Position numbers and translations under genes: made by a program. The notes under the pieces were generated by a model, which was not told the DNA's origin, made no database searches, and worked only from the letters and a program-made list of their open reading frames with translations. Below, piece by piece: positions 35,667 through 54,233 of a stretch of DNA of 64,000 bases. Position 1 is the first letter of the stretch; each line of letters starts with the position of its first letter. The stretch comes from Desulfohalovibrio reitneri (GTDB taxonomy: Bacteria; Desulfobacterota; Desulfovibrionia; Desulfovibrionales; Desulfovibrionaceae): contig NZ_JOMJ01000003.1 in NCBI RefSeq assembly GCF_000711295.1, positions 2,467,671 to 2,531,670 on the forward strand, in the 5' to 3' direction.

Positions 35667-37211
35667 ATGGCCGACGAAGGCGGAGCGGTATCCGGCGGGA
35701 AAGGCGTGGGGGTGTCCATGGAAGCGGGAACAAGCAGCGGAAGGAAGCGGAAGAGCCGCGGTGATATGTTCTTCATCGCCGCCGGTGAAAACGATTCCTT
35801 CCAGTACAAGGACTCCGGCCGGGCGGAGACCAAAAGCCTCTACGTCATCCGCACGGACGACGAGATCGTGCACAAGCACGCCCGTCCCATCGAGGAGTTC
35901 GTGGAGGACGGCGGGCTCTTCCTTGTGGTCAGCGACGACAGGCTGTTCTACCGCAACTGCAAGATCGCCCTGGTCAACGAACTGGGCCTGCGCCACGCCG
36001 ACGTATGCTGCTGCCCCACCATCGGCCAGGCCAGGGAGCGGGTGGAGCAACTGCGCCGGGAGGGCGGAACCCCCTTCATTTTTCTGGAGACACGGCTGGA
36101 CGAGGAATCGCCCCTGGAGTTCATGCGCGAGGTGCAAAGCGGCGTGACGGGCGCCAAGGTGGCCGTACTGGCCGCGGAGGTGAACCAGAGCCAGCTTTTC
36201 CTCTTCCACGAGAAGGGGGCCGACGGCCTGGTGCTCAAGCCGGCGGGACCCAACGCCATCATCCAGAAGGCGGCCTTCGTGCTCAATCCCCAGAGCGAGC
36301 TGGAGGAGCTCATCGCCGAAGGCAAGCGGCTCATCGGGAAGGAGGAGTTCGAGGCGGCCATCAACGTGGCCCGGGCGGTTTTGGCCCGCAAGCCGGGCAG
36401 TCCGGCGGGCCTGCTTATCATGGGCGACGCGCTGAAGGGCATGCGCAAGCGCGAGGAGGCCCTGCGCGCCTACAAGACGGCCTCGGACAACGCCAAGCTG
36501 TTCCTGGAGCCGCTGAAGCGCATCGTGCAGTTCCACCTGGAGGACAACAACGAGCGGGAAATGCTGACCTATCTGGTCAAGCTGGACCACCTCTCGCCAC
36601 TCAACCTGGACCGCAAGGTGGAGATCGGCGGCATCCACCTGCGTCACGGCGAGGAGGAGAAGGCGCAGCGCTACTTCGACAAGGCGGTCTCCTTCGCGGG
36701 CATGGAGGGCGCTTCCTCGGTGGCCTGCGAGATGAGCATGTCCATCGGCGCCATGCTGCTGGATGAACGGCCCGACTTGGCCCTGAAGTACTTCCGCAAC
36801 AGCCTGCGGCTGTCCAAGGGCTCCAGCCGAAGCTACCAGATGGCCACCTTCAACCGCATCGGCATCGCCCTGCGCCAGAAGGGCATGTGGGAGGAATCGG
36901 TTGAGGCCTACCTGGAGGCGGAGGAGATCGCTCCGGACGACGAGAACATCCAGTACAACATCTGCCTCGCCTATTACGACGGCGGAGAGTACGCCAAGGC
37001 GCTGGAGCGGCTGGAAAAGGCGCTGCGGATCAACCCGGACTTCCACGGCGACGACGCCTCCATCCTCTACAGCGTCGCCCACATTTATATGAAGGCGCGG
37101 CGGAAGGATCGGGCGCTGGAGTGCCTGAATAGAATCCTCGACATCCATGGGGGCTACAAGGAGACGCGCGCCCTGGCGGCCAAACTGCGGCGCGGGGAGG
37201 AACCGAAATGA
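35667..37211 (+). CDS. Pseudo-receiver and TPR repeat protein
   Basis: A 514-aa protein. After a basic N-terminus, a receiver-like fold spans about residues 80-210: acidic pair in VVSDDRLF, Glu141 in FIFLETRLDEES where the phospho-acceptor Asp should be, and LVLKPAG at the usual Lys-Pro position. Residues about 220-500 hold TPR repeats (EEFEAAINVARAVLARKPGS, GMWEESVEAYLEAEEIAPDD, GEYAKALERLEKALRINPDF). A Glu in place of Asp suggests a constitutively active-like or purely structural receiver. Its start is uncertain (35667, 35718 or 35766). The 268 bases before it show no gene. The stop overlaps the PilZ start (ATGA). Confidence 0.85.
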   Translation: MADEGGAVSGGKGVGVSMEAGTSSGRKRKSRGDMFFIAAGENDSFQYKDSGRAETKSLYVIRTDDEIVHKHARPIEEFVEDGGLFLVVSDDRLFYRNCKIALVNELGLRHADVCCCPTIGQARERVEQLRREGGTPFIFLETRLDEESPLEFMREVQSGVTGAKVAVLAAEVNQSQLFLFHEKGADGLVLKPAGPNAIIQKAAFVLNPQSELEELIAEGKRLIGKEEFEAAINVARAVLARKPGSPAGLLIMGDALKGMRKREEALRAYKTASDNAKLFLEPLKRIVQFHLEDNNEREMLTYLVKLDHLSPLNLDRKVEIGGIHLRHGEEEKAQRYFDKAVSFAGMEGASSVACEMSMSIGAMLLDERPDLALKYFRNSLRLSKGSSRSYQMATFNRIGIALRQKGMWEESVEAYLEAEEIAPDDENIQYNICLAYYDGGEYAKALERLEKALRINPDFHGDDASILYSVAHIYMKARRKDRALECLNRILDIHGGYKETRALAAKLRRGEEPK

Positions 37212-37576
37212 CAATGGCGCGGGGAGCCGAAGCGGCGGCCGGGGAGCGCAGGTACCACGCCCGGCTGGAAGTCTATGCCCCGCTGTTTCTGGTGTTTCGC
37301 CACGCGGACCACGACGGGCTGCCCTGCCTGGTCCGCAACCTCAGCCCGCGCGGGGTAATGCTGGAGTTCTCCCCCCTGGCCCGTCCCACCGGGGCGGAGG
37401 TGGGGGAGGAGTGCGTTCTGGAGCCCGCCCCGGGGCAGCCCGCGGGCCTGTTCGCCTCCCTGCGGGGCAGCGTGGCCTGGAAAGCCGGGTGCCACCTGGG
37501 GGTGGAAGCGAGCGAGCCGCTGGCCGGGGACACGGAGGAGCTCTCCGCCTGGCTGCGCGGCAATGGACTGTGTTGA
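37208..37576 (+). CDS. PilZ-domain protein
   Basis: A 122-aa single PilZ domain. The c-di-GMP binding motifs are present: RRYHAR (RxxxR at about 15-19) and NLSPRGV ((D/N)xSxxG at about residues 44-50). It would bind c-di-GMP and pass the signal to a partner, perhaps the TPR protein encoded just upstream with a 4-base overlap. An alternative ATG lies 6 bases inside. Confidence 0.88.
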   Translation: MTMARGAEAAAGERRYHARLEVYAPLFLVFRHADHDGLPCLVRNLSPRGVMLEFSPLARPTGAEVGEECVLEPAPGQPAGLFASLRGSVAWKAGCHLGVEASEPLAGDTEELSAWLRGNGLC

Positions 37577-37578
37577 GC

Positions 37579-37618
37579 GGCGGACGCCGAGCGTCCGCCC
37601 GGACCGGCGGCGGTCCGG
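37579..37618 (+). other. Two back-to-back hairpins between PilZ and HDOD genes
   Basis: GGCGGACGC-CGA-GCGTCCGCC (37579-37599) is followed at once by CCGGACCG-GCGG-CGGTCCGG (37599-37618). There is no T-run. The pair may stall or process the mRNA or protect an upstream 3' end, setting the ratio of the flanking genes. Confidence 0.6.
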
Positions 37619-37677
37619 CGTCGAGCGAACCTGCGGCCCCGGCGCGATACGCCAGGCGGTCAACTCAAGGGAGACGT

Positions 37678-38901
37678 GTGGGCGTAATCGGCCTGGACAG
37701 GCTCAAGCCCGGCATGCGGCTGGCCTCGGAACTGCGTTCCCGCCAGGGGCGGGCCCTGCTGCCGCAAGGCGCGGAGCTGACGGAGAAGCATATCCGCACC
37801 CTGAAGATATGGGGCATCGCCGCGGCGGACATCGAGGGCCACGGCGAGGAGGAGGACGAGTCCGCCCGCAGCCTCACCCCGGAGGAGATCGAGGCCATCA
37901 AGCCCTACGCCAAAGCGCATTTCCGCTTCAACAACCTCGGTTTGCCCCCGGTCCGCAACCTGGCCCGCCTGTACGCCAGGCGCGCCTGCCGCGCCAACGC
38001 CTCCATCCCCGCCTTCAAGACGCCCGGGGGGGACCGCTCCGCCCCGCCCCCCATGCCCCTGGACCCGGTGGAGCTGGCCGAGCGCAACGTGGAGCTGGTT
38101 TCCCTGCCCGAGGTTTTCCACAAGATTCTGGAGGCCATCAACGACCCCCTGGTTTCCGCCACCCACGTGGCCGGGCTGGTGAGCAAGGACACCAACCTTT
38201 CCTCCAGGCTGCTGCGGGTGGTCAACAGCCCCTACTACGGCTTCGCCGAGCGGGTGAGCACCCTCAGCCGCGCCCTGGCCCTGGTGGGCACGGAGAAGCT
38301 GGTGCAACTGGTCATCGGCATCTCGGCCGTGGAGGCCTACAAGGATGTCTCCTGCGAGGGCTTCGACCCGTATGTTTTCTGGCAGCACAGCGTGGGCTGC
38401 GGCTTGGCGGCCAGCGCCCTGGCGGCCGAACTGGGGCGGGAGGACGAGGAGTCCTTTTTCGTGGCCGGGCTGCTGCACGACATCGGCAGGCTGGCGCTCA
38501 TCAAGCTGGAGCCGGGCGCGGCAGAGGAGGTCCTGCGGCGCGTTCCCGGCGCCTCCATCACCTGCGCCCAAATGGAGCTGCGTTGCTGGGGTGTCACCCA
38601 CGCCGATCTGGGCGGGGAGATGCTGCGCCAGTGGAATCTGCCCGAGCCCCTTCGCATCGCCGTTGAGGACCACCACACGCCACGGGACTCCGGCCTGGGG
38701 GCGGAGGCCTCGGTCATCCACGTGGCCGATGTGGTGGCCCACGCCATGGACAGGAGGCTGGCCCCGGTTCGCGCCGTGCCGCCACTGGACAAGGGTGCCT
38801 GGGCGTCCCTGGGGCTGCAGGAGAGTGTGCTGGACCGCGTGGTCACGCAGGTGGACACCCAGTTCGCCGAGATCATGAAGGTGTTCTTCCATGACCAGTA
38901 G
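37678..38901 (+). CDS. HDOD-domain signalling protein
   Basis: A 407-aa protein. The N-terminal part (residues 1-60, [22 protein letters not shown]) resembles the region preceding HD-GYP/HDOD domains. The HDOD domain is at about 130-390 ([55 protein letters not shown]). The HD pair of the catalytic phosphohydrolase is partly kept (LLHDIGRL), but HDOD proteins are usually non-catalytic. GTG 37678 with AAGGGAG is chosen because the frame upstream lies in PilZ. The stop overlaps the next gene by 11 bases. Confidence 0.88.
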   Translation: MGVIGLDRLKPGMRLASELRSRQGRALLPQGAELTEKHIRTLKIWGIAAADIEGHGEEEDESARSLTPEEIEAIKPYAKAHFRFNNLGLPPVRNLARLYARRACRANASIPAFKTPGGDRSAPPPMPLDPVELAERNVELVSLPEVFHKILEAINDPLVSATHVAGLVSKDTNLSSRLLRVVNSPYYGFAERVSTLSRALALVGTEKLVQLVIGISAVEAYKDVSCEGFDPYVFWQHSVGCGLAASALAAELGREDEESFFVAGLLHDIGRLALIKLEPGAAEEVLRRVPGASITCAQMELRCWGVTHADLGGEMLRQWNLPEPLRIAVEDHHTPRDSGLGAEASVIHVADVVAHAMDRRLAPVRAVPPLDKGAWASLGLQESVLDRVVTQVDTQFAEIMKVFFHDQ

Positions 38902-41251
38902 CCGCGAGCGGGAACGGGTCATCGGCTCCGAGTCCTACCTCCGCGAGCGGGTGGAGCACCTGGAGAAGGTGCACCAGCAGGCCCTGGACGCCCTGGACCA
39001 TATCGCGGGCCTCAGCCAGCTCAAGGTCAGCCTGCGCCAGGTCAAGAGCCTGGACGCGGTGCTGGACAAGGCCGAGGAGAGCATGCAGTCGCTCATGCCT
39101 TTCAAGGCCGTGGCCTTCTATCTGGTGCGGGAGGAGGACTCCGGGCTGAGCCGGGCGCACGTGGGGCCCAATGGGGCCGAGGCCGAGGTGGAGGGCGTGT
39201 TCGATCACCTCCTGGAGAGCCATTTCATCTCCCGCGCCCTGCACGGCAGCAGGCCCGTGACCATCGACCTGGAGGACGCGGGGGAGTGCGTTCTCCATTC
39301 CCTGAGCACCCCCTCGCGCATCCGGGGCCTGTTTCTCGGGCTGGTGGACGGGCAGACCAAGTACGTGCCGGACACCTCCCTGCGCATGGTCAGCATCGTC
39401 TGCGCCAACACCGCGCATCTGCTGGAAAGCGTGGAGCTGTACCGCCTCATTCATTCCATCAATCAGGACCTGGAACAGCGGGTGGCGGACCTGACCGCCT
39501 CCAAGGAGGAGCTGGAGCGTGAGGTGGCCCGCCGCCTGCAGGCGGAGCAGGATCTCATCCGCTCGCGGCAGATGCTGGACATGGTGCTGGAGAACATCCC
39601 GCAGTACGTATTCTGGAAGGACCGGGACAACCGCTACCTGGGCTGCAACCGCAACTTCCTGCGGGCCGCGGGCAAGGAGTCCGTGGAGGCTATGTCCGGA
39701 CTCACCGACCACGACCTGCCGTGGGCCGGGGAGTGGGCGGACATCTGCCGCGAGAAGGACGCCAGGGTCATGCGGGAGCGCGAGGCGGTGCAGGGCAGGC
39801 TGGAAACCATCCGCATGGCCGACGGCAGAGAGCGGTTCATCGAGTCCAACCGCGTTCCGCTGGTGAACCAGGAGGGATGCGTCATGGGCGTGCTGGGGAC
39901 GTTTCAGGACGTCACCGAACGCAAGAACTACGAGGAGCGGCTGGCCTACCAGGCCTTCTACGACCCCCAGACGGGCCTGCCCAACCGCAGCCTGCTGATG
40001 GAGCGCATGGAGCGCGCCCTGAGCCGCCAGCAGCGCCGCCGCGACCGTGCCTTCTGCCTGCTCATGCTGGACCTGGACCGCTTCAAGAACGTCAACGACA
40101 CCCTGGGGCACATGGCCGGAGACCAGCTGCTGGTGGAGCTGGCCGGGCGCCTGGCCGGCTGCGTGCGGGAGATGGACACCGTGGCCCGGCTGGGCGGGGA
40201 CGAGTTCGCCATCCTGCTGGAGGACGTGGAGCGCTCGGACGAGTCGGAGTGCATCGCCTCCCGCATCATGGAGGCCCTGCGCAAGCCCTTCAACATCCAG
40301 GGCACCATGCAGTTCACCACCGGCAGCATCGGCATCGTGGAGGTCCGGGGGGATTATCGGGAATCCTCGGAGATACTGCGCGACGCGGACATCGCCATGT
40401 ACCACGCTAAGCGCCAGGGCGGCGACGCCATCAAGCACTTCAAGCAGGAGTTGCAGGACCAGGCGGTCTACCGGGCCACCCTGGAGAACGACATGCAGCT
40501 GGGCATCCGGCGCAATGAGTTCTTCATGCTCTACCAGCCCATACACAGCCTGGCGGATGGAAATCTGGCGGGCTTCGAGGCCCTGCTGCGGTGGCGGCAT
40601 CCCCAGCGCGGGGTTGTCTCGCCGGAGTCGTTCATCCCGCTGGCGGAGAAGTCCACCTTCATCGAGGAGCTGGGACATTTCATCCTGGGGGAGGCCTCGG
40701 CTTTCGCCGGCAGACTGCGGGACCTCGGCGGGATACAGCCCTACGTGGCCGTGAACATCTCCGCAAGGCAGCTCATGCACCCGGAGTTCGTGGACAGGAT
40801 GCGGGATACGCTGGACGTGTACGGCCTGCCCGCGGATTCGTTGCGGCTGGAGATGACCGAGACGGCCATCATGGAGCGGGCCGAGGTGGCCATGGGCATT
40901 CTGCTGCAACTGCGGGAGATGGGGCTGCGGCTGGCCATCGACGACTTCGGAACGGGCTACTCTTCGTTCAGCTATTTGCAGCGGCTGCCGGTGGACACGG
41001 TCAAAATCGACCGCTTCTTCATCAACAGCATCGACACCAGCCGGGAAAAGCTGGAGATCGTCAAGAGCATCATGGCCCTGTCCACCACGCTGGGGCTGGA
41101 GGTCATCGCCGAGGGGGTGGAGACAACGGGTCAGCTGGACACCCTGCGGTCCATCGACTGCCGCGCGGCCCAGGGCTACCTCTTCGCCATGCCCCTGCCG
41201 CGCGGGGAGGCGCTGGAACTGGCCAAGGCCACCGGGCGTTCCCCGGGCTGA
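38891..41251 (+). CDS. Bifunctional GGDEF-EAL protein with PAS domain
   Basis: A 786-aa c-di-GMP turnover enzyme. An N-terminal coiled coil and GAF-like region (about 1-190) are followed by a coiled coil, a PAS domain (about 215-345, [20 protein letters not shown]), GGDEF (signature GGDEF at 435-439) and EAL (EAL at 563-565, with [31 protein letters not shown]). Both signatures are intact, so it could make and degrade c-di-GMP. No TM helix. It ends the TPR-PilZ-HDOD-GGDEF/EAL operon; the convergent kinase gene ends 10 bases beyond. Confidence 0.95.
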   Translation: MTSSRERERVIGSESYLRERVEHLEKVHQQALDALDHIAGLSQLKVSLRQVKSLDAVLDKAEESMQSLMPFKAVAFYLVREEDSGLSRAHVGPNGAEAEVEGVFDHLLESHFISRALHGSRPVTIDLEDAGECVLHSLSTPSRIRGLFLGLVDGQTKYVPDTSLRMVSIVCANTAHLLESVELYRLIHSINQDLEQRVADLTASKEELEREVARRLQAEQDLIRSRQMLDMVLENIPQYVFWKDRDNRYLGCNRNFLRAAGKESVEAMSGLTDHDLPWAGEWADICREKDARVMREREAVQGRLETIRMADGRERFIESNRVPLVNQEGCVMGVLGTFQDVTERKNYEERLAYQAFYDPQTGLPNRSLLMERMERALSRQQRRRDRAFCLLMLDLDRFKNVNDTLGHMAGDQLLVELAGRLAGCVREMDTVARLGGDEFAILLEDVERSDESECIASRIMEALRKPFNIQGTMQFTTGSIGIVEVRGDYRESSEILRDADIAMYHAKRQGGDAIKHFKQELQDQAVYRATLENDMQLGIRRNEFFMLYQPIHSLADGNLAGFEALLRWRHPQRGVVSPESFIPLAEKSTFIEELGHFILGEASAFAGRLRDLGGIQPYVAVNISARQLMHPEFVDRMRDTLDVYGLPADSLRLEMTETAIMERAEVAMGILLQLREMGLRLAIDDFGTGYSSFSYLQRLPVDTVKIDRFFINSIDTSREKLEIVKSIMALSTTLGLEVIAEGVETTGQLDTLRSIDCRAAQGYLFAMPLPRGEALELAKATGRSPG

Positions 41252-41261
41252 GGCTGCCGGC

Positions 41262-44975
<3,714 letters not shown>

Positions 44976-45199
44976 GAAATAACCGCCTCATGGGGCTGAA
45001 AACAGGTTGGACTTGAGTTCCACAGGTAGCAGGATCCGCCGCCCATGCCAATTATGATATGCACGCGGGCGGAGGCCGCGTCGCTTGAAAAAGTGAGGAA
45101 ATGGAGCATGGCGTGGACAGATAATCGAGGCTGTGCTCGAGTTGGATGCAAGATCCTGAACCCGGAACGCACGATTCGCGGCGACACCACGGAGAACGC

Positions 45200-47095
<1,896 letters not shown>

Positions 47096-47120
47096 GAAGC
47101 CGGCTGCCGGGCAAGACGCG

Positions 47121-47154
47121 AAACGGGCCGCCCTTCTGAAAGGACGGCCCGTTT
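47121..47154. terminator. Bidirectional hairpin between BCCT and cusA
   Basis: AAACGGGCCG (47121-47130) pairs with CGGCCCGTTT (47145-47154); an inner CCTT/AAGG pair extends it. The symmetric A/T ends fit termination from both sides between convergent genes. Confidence 0.75.
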
Positions 47155-47196
47155 CACGTTCGGAGGGCGCTTCACACCGGAAGCGGGTGCTTCCGC

Positions 47197-51159
<3,963 letters not shown>

Positions 51160-51162
51160 GGC

Positions 51163-53850
51163 CTATCCGCCCCGGATGATTTGCCGGATTTCGCCGCAGC
51201 GCAGCATGACTTCCCCGAAGTAGGGGTTGCGCAGTTCGGAATCGAGCTGCAGCCAGATGGCGCCCTTGTTCTCGAAGGCCATGGGGCAGAACATGACGTG
51301 CACGGTCTCCAGGCCGGAGACGCCGAGGCGGCGCACGGCCCGGGCCAGCCCCTCGGAGACCGGCTCGAAGCCCACCCGCATCTCCACCAGGTTCTCGGCC
51401 TCGCCAATGGCGTCCAGCCCCTTGCGCATGTCCCGCAGGGCCCCCATCCACTCGTCGTGCGGCCCGGAGGCCAGCAGGCCCATGTCCGTGGCCGCCAGGG
51501 CCTCGTCCATGCGTTCGGCCTCGGCGCGGGCTTTGTCCGGTGCGTCCGCGGCCAGGGCGTCGGAGATGTCGGCATAGGCCCGGACGACGCCGGCCAACTG
51601 CTTCTGGAACTCCTTGGGGGCGGCCGCCTCGGGCGCGGGCTCGTCCTGGCCGGTTTCGCCCTCGGCGGCCTCGGCCTGGTCCAGCCGTCCCGAGACCTCG
51701 CCGCAGGCCAGCATGGCCGGGCCGAAGTAGGGGTTGCGCACGTCCTCGTCCGCCTGCAGCCAAGCGCCGCCCTCGCCCTCGAAGGCCATGGAGCAGTACA
51801 TCTCAACCACCGGGCCCTCGGCGGCCACGCCCAGGTCCTTCATGGCCGAGGCCAGTCCAGTGGAAATGGTCCCGAAGGCGGACCGGGTTTCGTCCATGGT
51901 CTCAGCTTCGTCCATGGCCGTCAGGCCGCGCTGGATCTTGCCCAGGGCGGCCATCCAGATGTCGTGGGCCGAGGGGTGCAGCCGGCCCATGTCCACTTGG
52001 CCCAGCGCCTCGGACACGGCCGGGGCGGCGGCCCGGGCGGTGGCGCCGTCGTCCCTGGCCAGGGCCTCGGACATGGGCAGGTAGGCCGAGAATACCGCGC
52101 CCAGCTCGCGCTTGAAGTCCTCGGGAACGTCGGCCTTGGCGTCGCGGCGGGCCACCATGTCGGAGACCCCGAAGGCGGTGTCGGCCCGGGACCAGTGTTC
52201 GGACACGTCGCCGAAAATCCGCCGCGCCTCGCCCATTCCCTCGGCCTCGGAGCCGATGAGGGTGTCGTTGGACAGCAGCATGTCCAGCTCGCGCCACAGC
52301 AGGGCGGCGTCGCCGTCAAGCTGGCTCGGCTCCACCCGCGAGACGGCCTCGTGCATGGCCTGGAAGGCCGTTTGGCTGGCGGCTAGGTCGCCGGAGGAGA
52401 CGGCCTGGGAGAGGGCCAGGAACTCGTCTGCCATGGAGGCCAGCTCGTCGCGCACCTCGGGCGGGGACTGGAAGGTTTCCCCATCGGTCTTGGGACCGGC
52501 GGACGGGGTCATCATGCTGGGCTTGGCCATGATCTGCACGGCCGAGTCGATCTTGAAGCTGCCCCGGGAGACGACCATCTCCCCCTCGCTGAGGCCCTGG
52601 CGAACCACATACCAGTCGCCCGCCTTGGGCCCGAGCACGATCTCGCGGCCCTCGTAGACGCCCTCCTCGCCGGGCACGGCCACGTAGACCACGGCCCGCT
52701 TGCCGGTGACGAGGGGGGCGGAGGCGGGGATGACCAGCGGGTTCTTGCTGTCCTTCTCCGTGGCGGCCTCGATGCGGCCGCGCTGCTCGGCGCGGACGAA
52801 CATGCCCGGCTTGAGCATGTAGTCGGGGTTCTCCGCCTCCAGGCGCACGCTCAGGGTGCGGGTCTTGGGGTTGAGGAAGGGGTCGATGTAGACCACCTCG
52901 CCGCTGAACACCTCGCCCGGGTAGGCCTCGGTGGAGAACTTCACCTCGCGGCCCATCTTGATCCAGGGCAGGTCCGACTCGTAGACCTCCAGCATGACCC
53001 ACACGCGGGAGATGTCGGCGATGGTGTAGATGGGGGTGCCGGTGTCCACGTACTCGCCCTCGTCCACCTTCTTGTCCACCACCACGCCGGACAGGGGGGC
53101 GTGCAGGGCCACGTGGTCGGAGGGCTCGCCGCGCTCGATGATGTTGTCGATCTGGCGTTTGGTCAGGCCCAGCAGGCGCAGCTTCTCGCGGGCGGCCTTG
53201 CGGGTGCGCTCGGCCGTCTCGCGCACGATGTCCAGCTTGCTCTCCTCCAACTTGGGCAGGGAGCGGTGGGCCTGGATAAGCTCGGCCTGGGCCGCGTACA
53301 ACTCGGGGCTGTATATCTCGGCCATGCGCTGGCCCTTCTTCACGAAGCTGCCGGTGAAATCCACGTACAGCTTGTCGATGCGGCCGCCCACCCAGGCGGT
53401 GATGACCCCCTGGCGCGTCTCGTCGTACTCGATGGTGCCCACCATGCGGGTGCTCACCGGCACCTCGCGGCGGCGCACCTCGGTGGTTTGCACCTGGGCC
53501 AGCTTGCGGGCCGTGGGGGAGAGGGAAATCTGGCGCAGGCTGACCTTCTCGGCTCCGTCCTGCTCTTCTTCCAGGGGAATGAGGTCCATGAAGCAGATGG
53601 GGCACTGCCCCGGCTCGGGAAGCTGGATCTGCGGATGCATTGAGCAGGTCCAGACGGTCTCGCCGTCCTCGGTCGCGGCCGTGGTATCGGCGGCGTGGTC
53701 GTGCGCCTCGTCCTGGGCGGCTTCCCGGCTCTGGGGCGGCATGTCCGAATCACCTGAGCCGCCGAGCATGTACCCCAGGCCGAACAGCGCCAGGGCGGCG
53801 ACGACAACGAGCAGCGTCCGGCGGCCGAAGGGTTTGCTTTTCCGCGTCAT
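51163..53850 (-). CDS. cusB: CusB-type adaptor with HMBD and triplicated DUF3347 domains
   Basis: An 895-aa periplasmic adaptor, about twice the usual length. A signal anchor (LLVVVAALALFGLGYML) is followed by a heavy-metal-binding domain (VWTCSMHPQI, CPICFMDLIPLEEE, residues about 66-95), then the barrel-sandwich, hairpin and beta-barrel parts typical of CusB (to about 440). The C-terminus holds three DUF3347-like helical repeats (about 466-565, 577-735 and 740-893). Repeats 2 and 3 end in a Cys/Met-rich module (CSMAF or CPMAF, W-x-Q, then RNPYFG and CGE). The repeats likely add extra metal sites or chaperone function. It is in the operon with tolC-like, YHS and cusA genes. Confidence 0.92.
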   Translation of the reverse strand: MTRKSKPFGRRTLLVVVAALALFGLGYMLGGSGDSDMPPQSREAAQDEAHDHAADTTAATEDGETVWTCSMHPQIQLPEPGQCPICFMDLIPLEEEQDGAEKVSLRQISLSPTARKLAQVQTTEVRRREVPVSTRMVGTIEYDETRQGVITAWVGGRIDKLYVDFTGSFVKKGQRMAEIYSPELYAAQAELIQAHRSLPKLEESKLDIVRETAERTRKAAREKLRLLGLTKRQIDNIIERGEPSDHVALHAPLSGVVVDKKVDEGEYVDTGTPIYTIADISRVWVMLEVYESDLPWIKMGREVKFSTEAYPGEVFSGEVVYIDPFLNPKTRTLSVRLEAENPDYMLKPGMFVRAEQRGRIEAATEKDSKNPLVIPASAPLVTGKRAVVYVAVPGEEGVYEGREIVLGPKAGDWYVVRQGLSEGEMVVSRGSFKIDSAVQIMAKPSMMTPSAGPKTDGETFQSPPEVRDELASMADEFLALSQAVSSGDLAASQTAFQAMHEAVSRVEPSQLDGDAALLWRELDMLLSNDTLIGSEAEGMGEARRIFGDVSEHWSRADTAFGVSDMVARRDAKADVPEDFKRELGAVFSAYLPMSEALARDDGATARAAAPAVSEALGQVDMGRLHPSAHDIWMAALGKIQRGLTAMDEAETMDETRSAFGTISTGLASAMKDLGVAAEGPVVEMYCSMAFEGEGGAWLQADEDVRNPYFGPAMLACGEVSGRLDQAEAAEGETGQDEPAPEAAAPKEFQKQLAGVVRAYADISDALAADAPDKARAEAERMDEALAATDMGLLASGPHDEWMGALRDMRKGLDAIGEAENLVEMRVGFEPVSEGLARAVRRLGVSGLETVHVMFCPMAFENKGAIWLQLDSELRNPYFGEVMLRCGEIRQIIRGG

Positions 53851-53917
53851 GGAATCCTCTCTCCCGCTGATGGAAAAACGGCCGGGCCCCCGGCCGGGGG
53901 CCCGGTTCAGCGTGTGG

Positions 53918-54190
53918 CTACTCGGAATCGGAGTCGGGGGCGTCCTGTAGCTCGACGCCCTGCTCCTTGAGCTTCTGCATGTACTTTTCGGGGTCCTTCT
54001 TGAACTGTTCCGGGCAGCTGGGGCAGCAGAAGTAGATGCGCTTGCCCTTGTAGTCGGTGTAGAGCTTTTCGTTGGGCTGGTAGCCCATGATGGGGCACTT
54101 CTCCTGCACCATCTCCTTGGCCATGGCTGTTCCGGTGAAGGCGGCGGCCAGGCAGATGACGGCCAGTATGGTCAGCAGCTTCTTTTTCAT
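53918..54190 (-). CDS. Small exported YHS-domain protein
   Basis: A 90-aa protein with a signal peptide (MKKKLLTILAVICLAAAFTG, cleavage after AMA). The mature part has KCPIMGYQPNEKLY and GKRIYFCCPSCPEQFKKDPEKYMQKL, a YHS-type metal-binding domain with Cys pairs. Such proteins are probable periplasmic copper/silver carriers feeding Cus-type pumps. It is between the TolC-like and cusB genes, where CusF would be in other operons. Confidence 0.9.
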   Translation of the reverse strand: MKKKLLTILAVICLAAAFTGTAMAKEMVQEKCPIMGYQPNEKLYTDYKGKRIYFCCPSCPEQFKKDPEKYMQKLKEQGVELQDAPDSDSE

Positions 54191-54233
54191 GCCGGGAACT
54201 CCCTCGGGTTGGTTGTTGGGTTGAACGGGAAAG

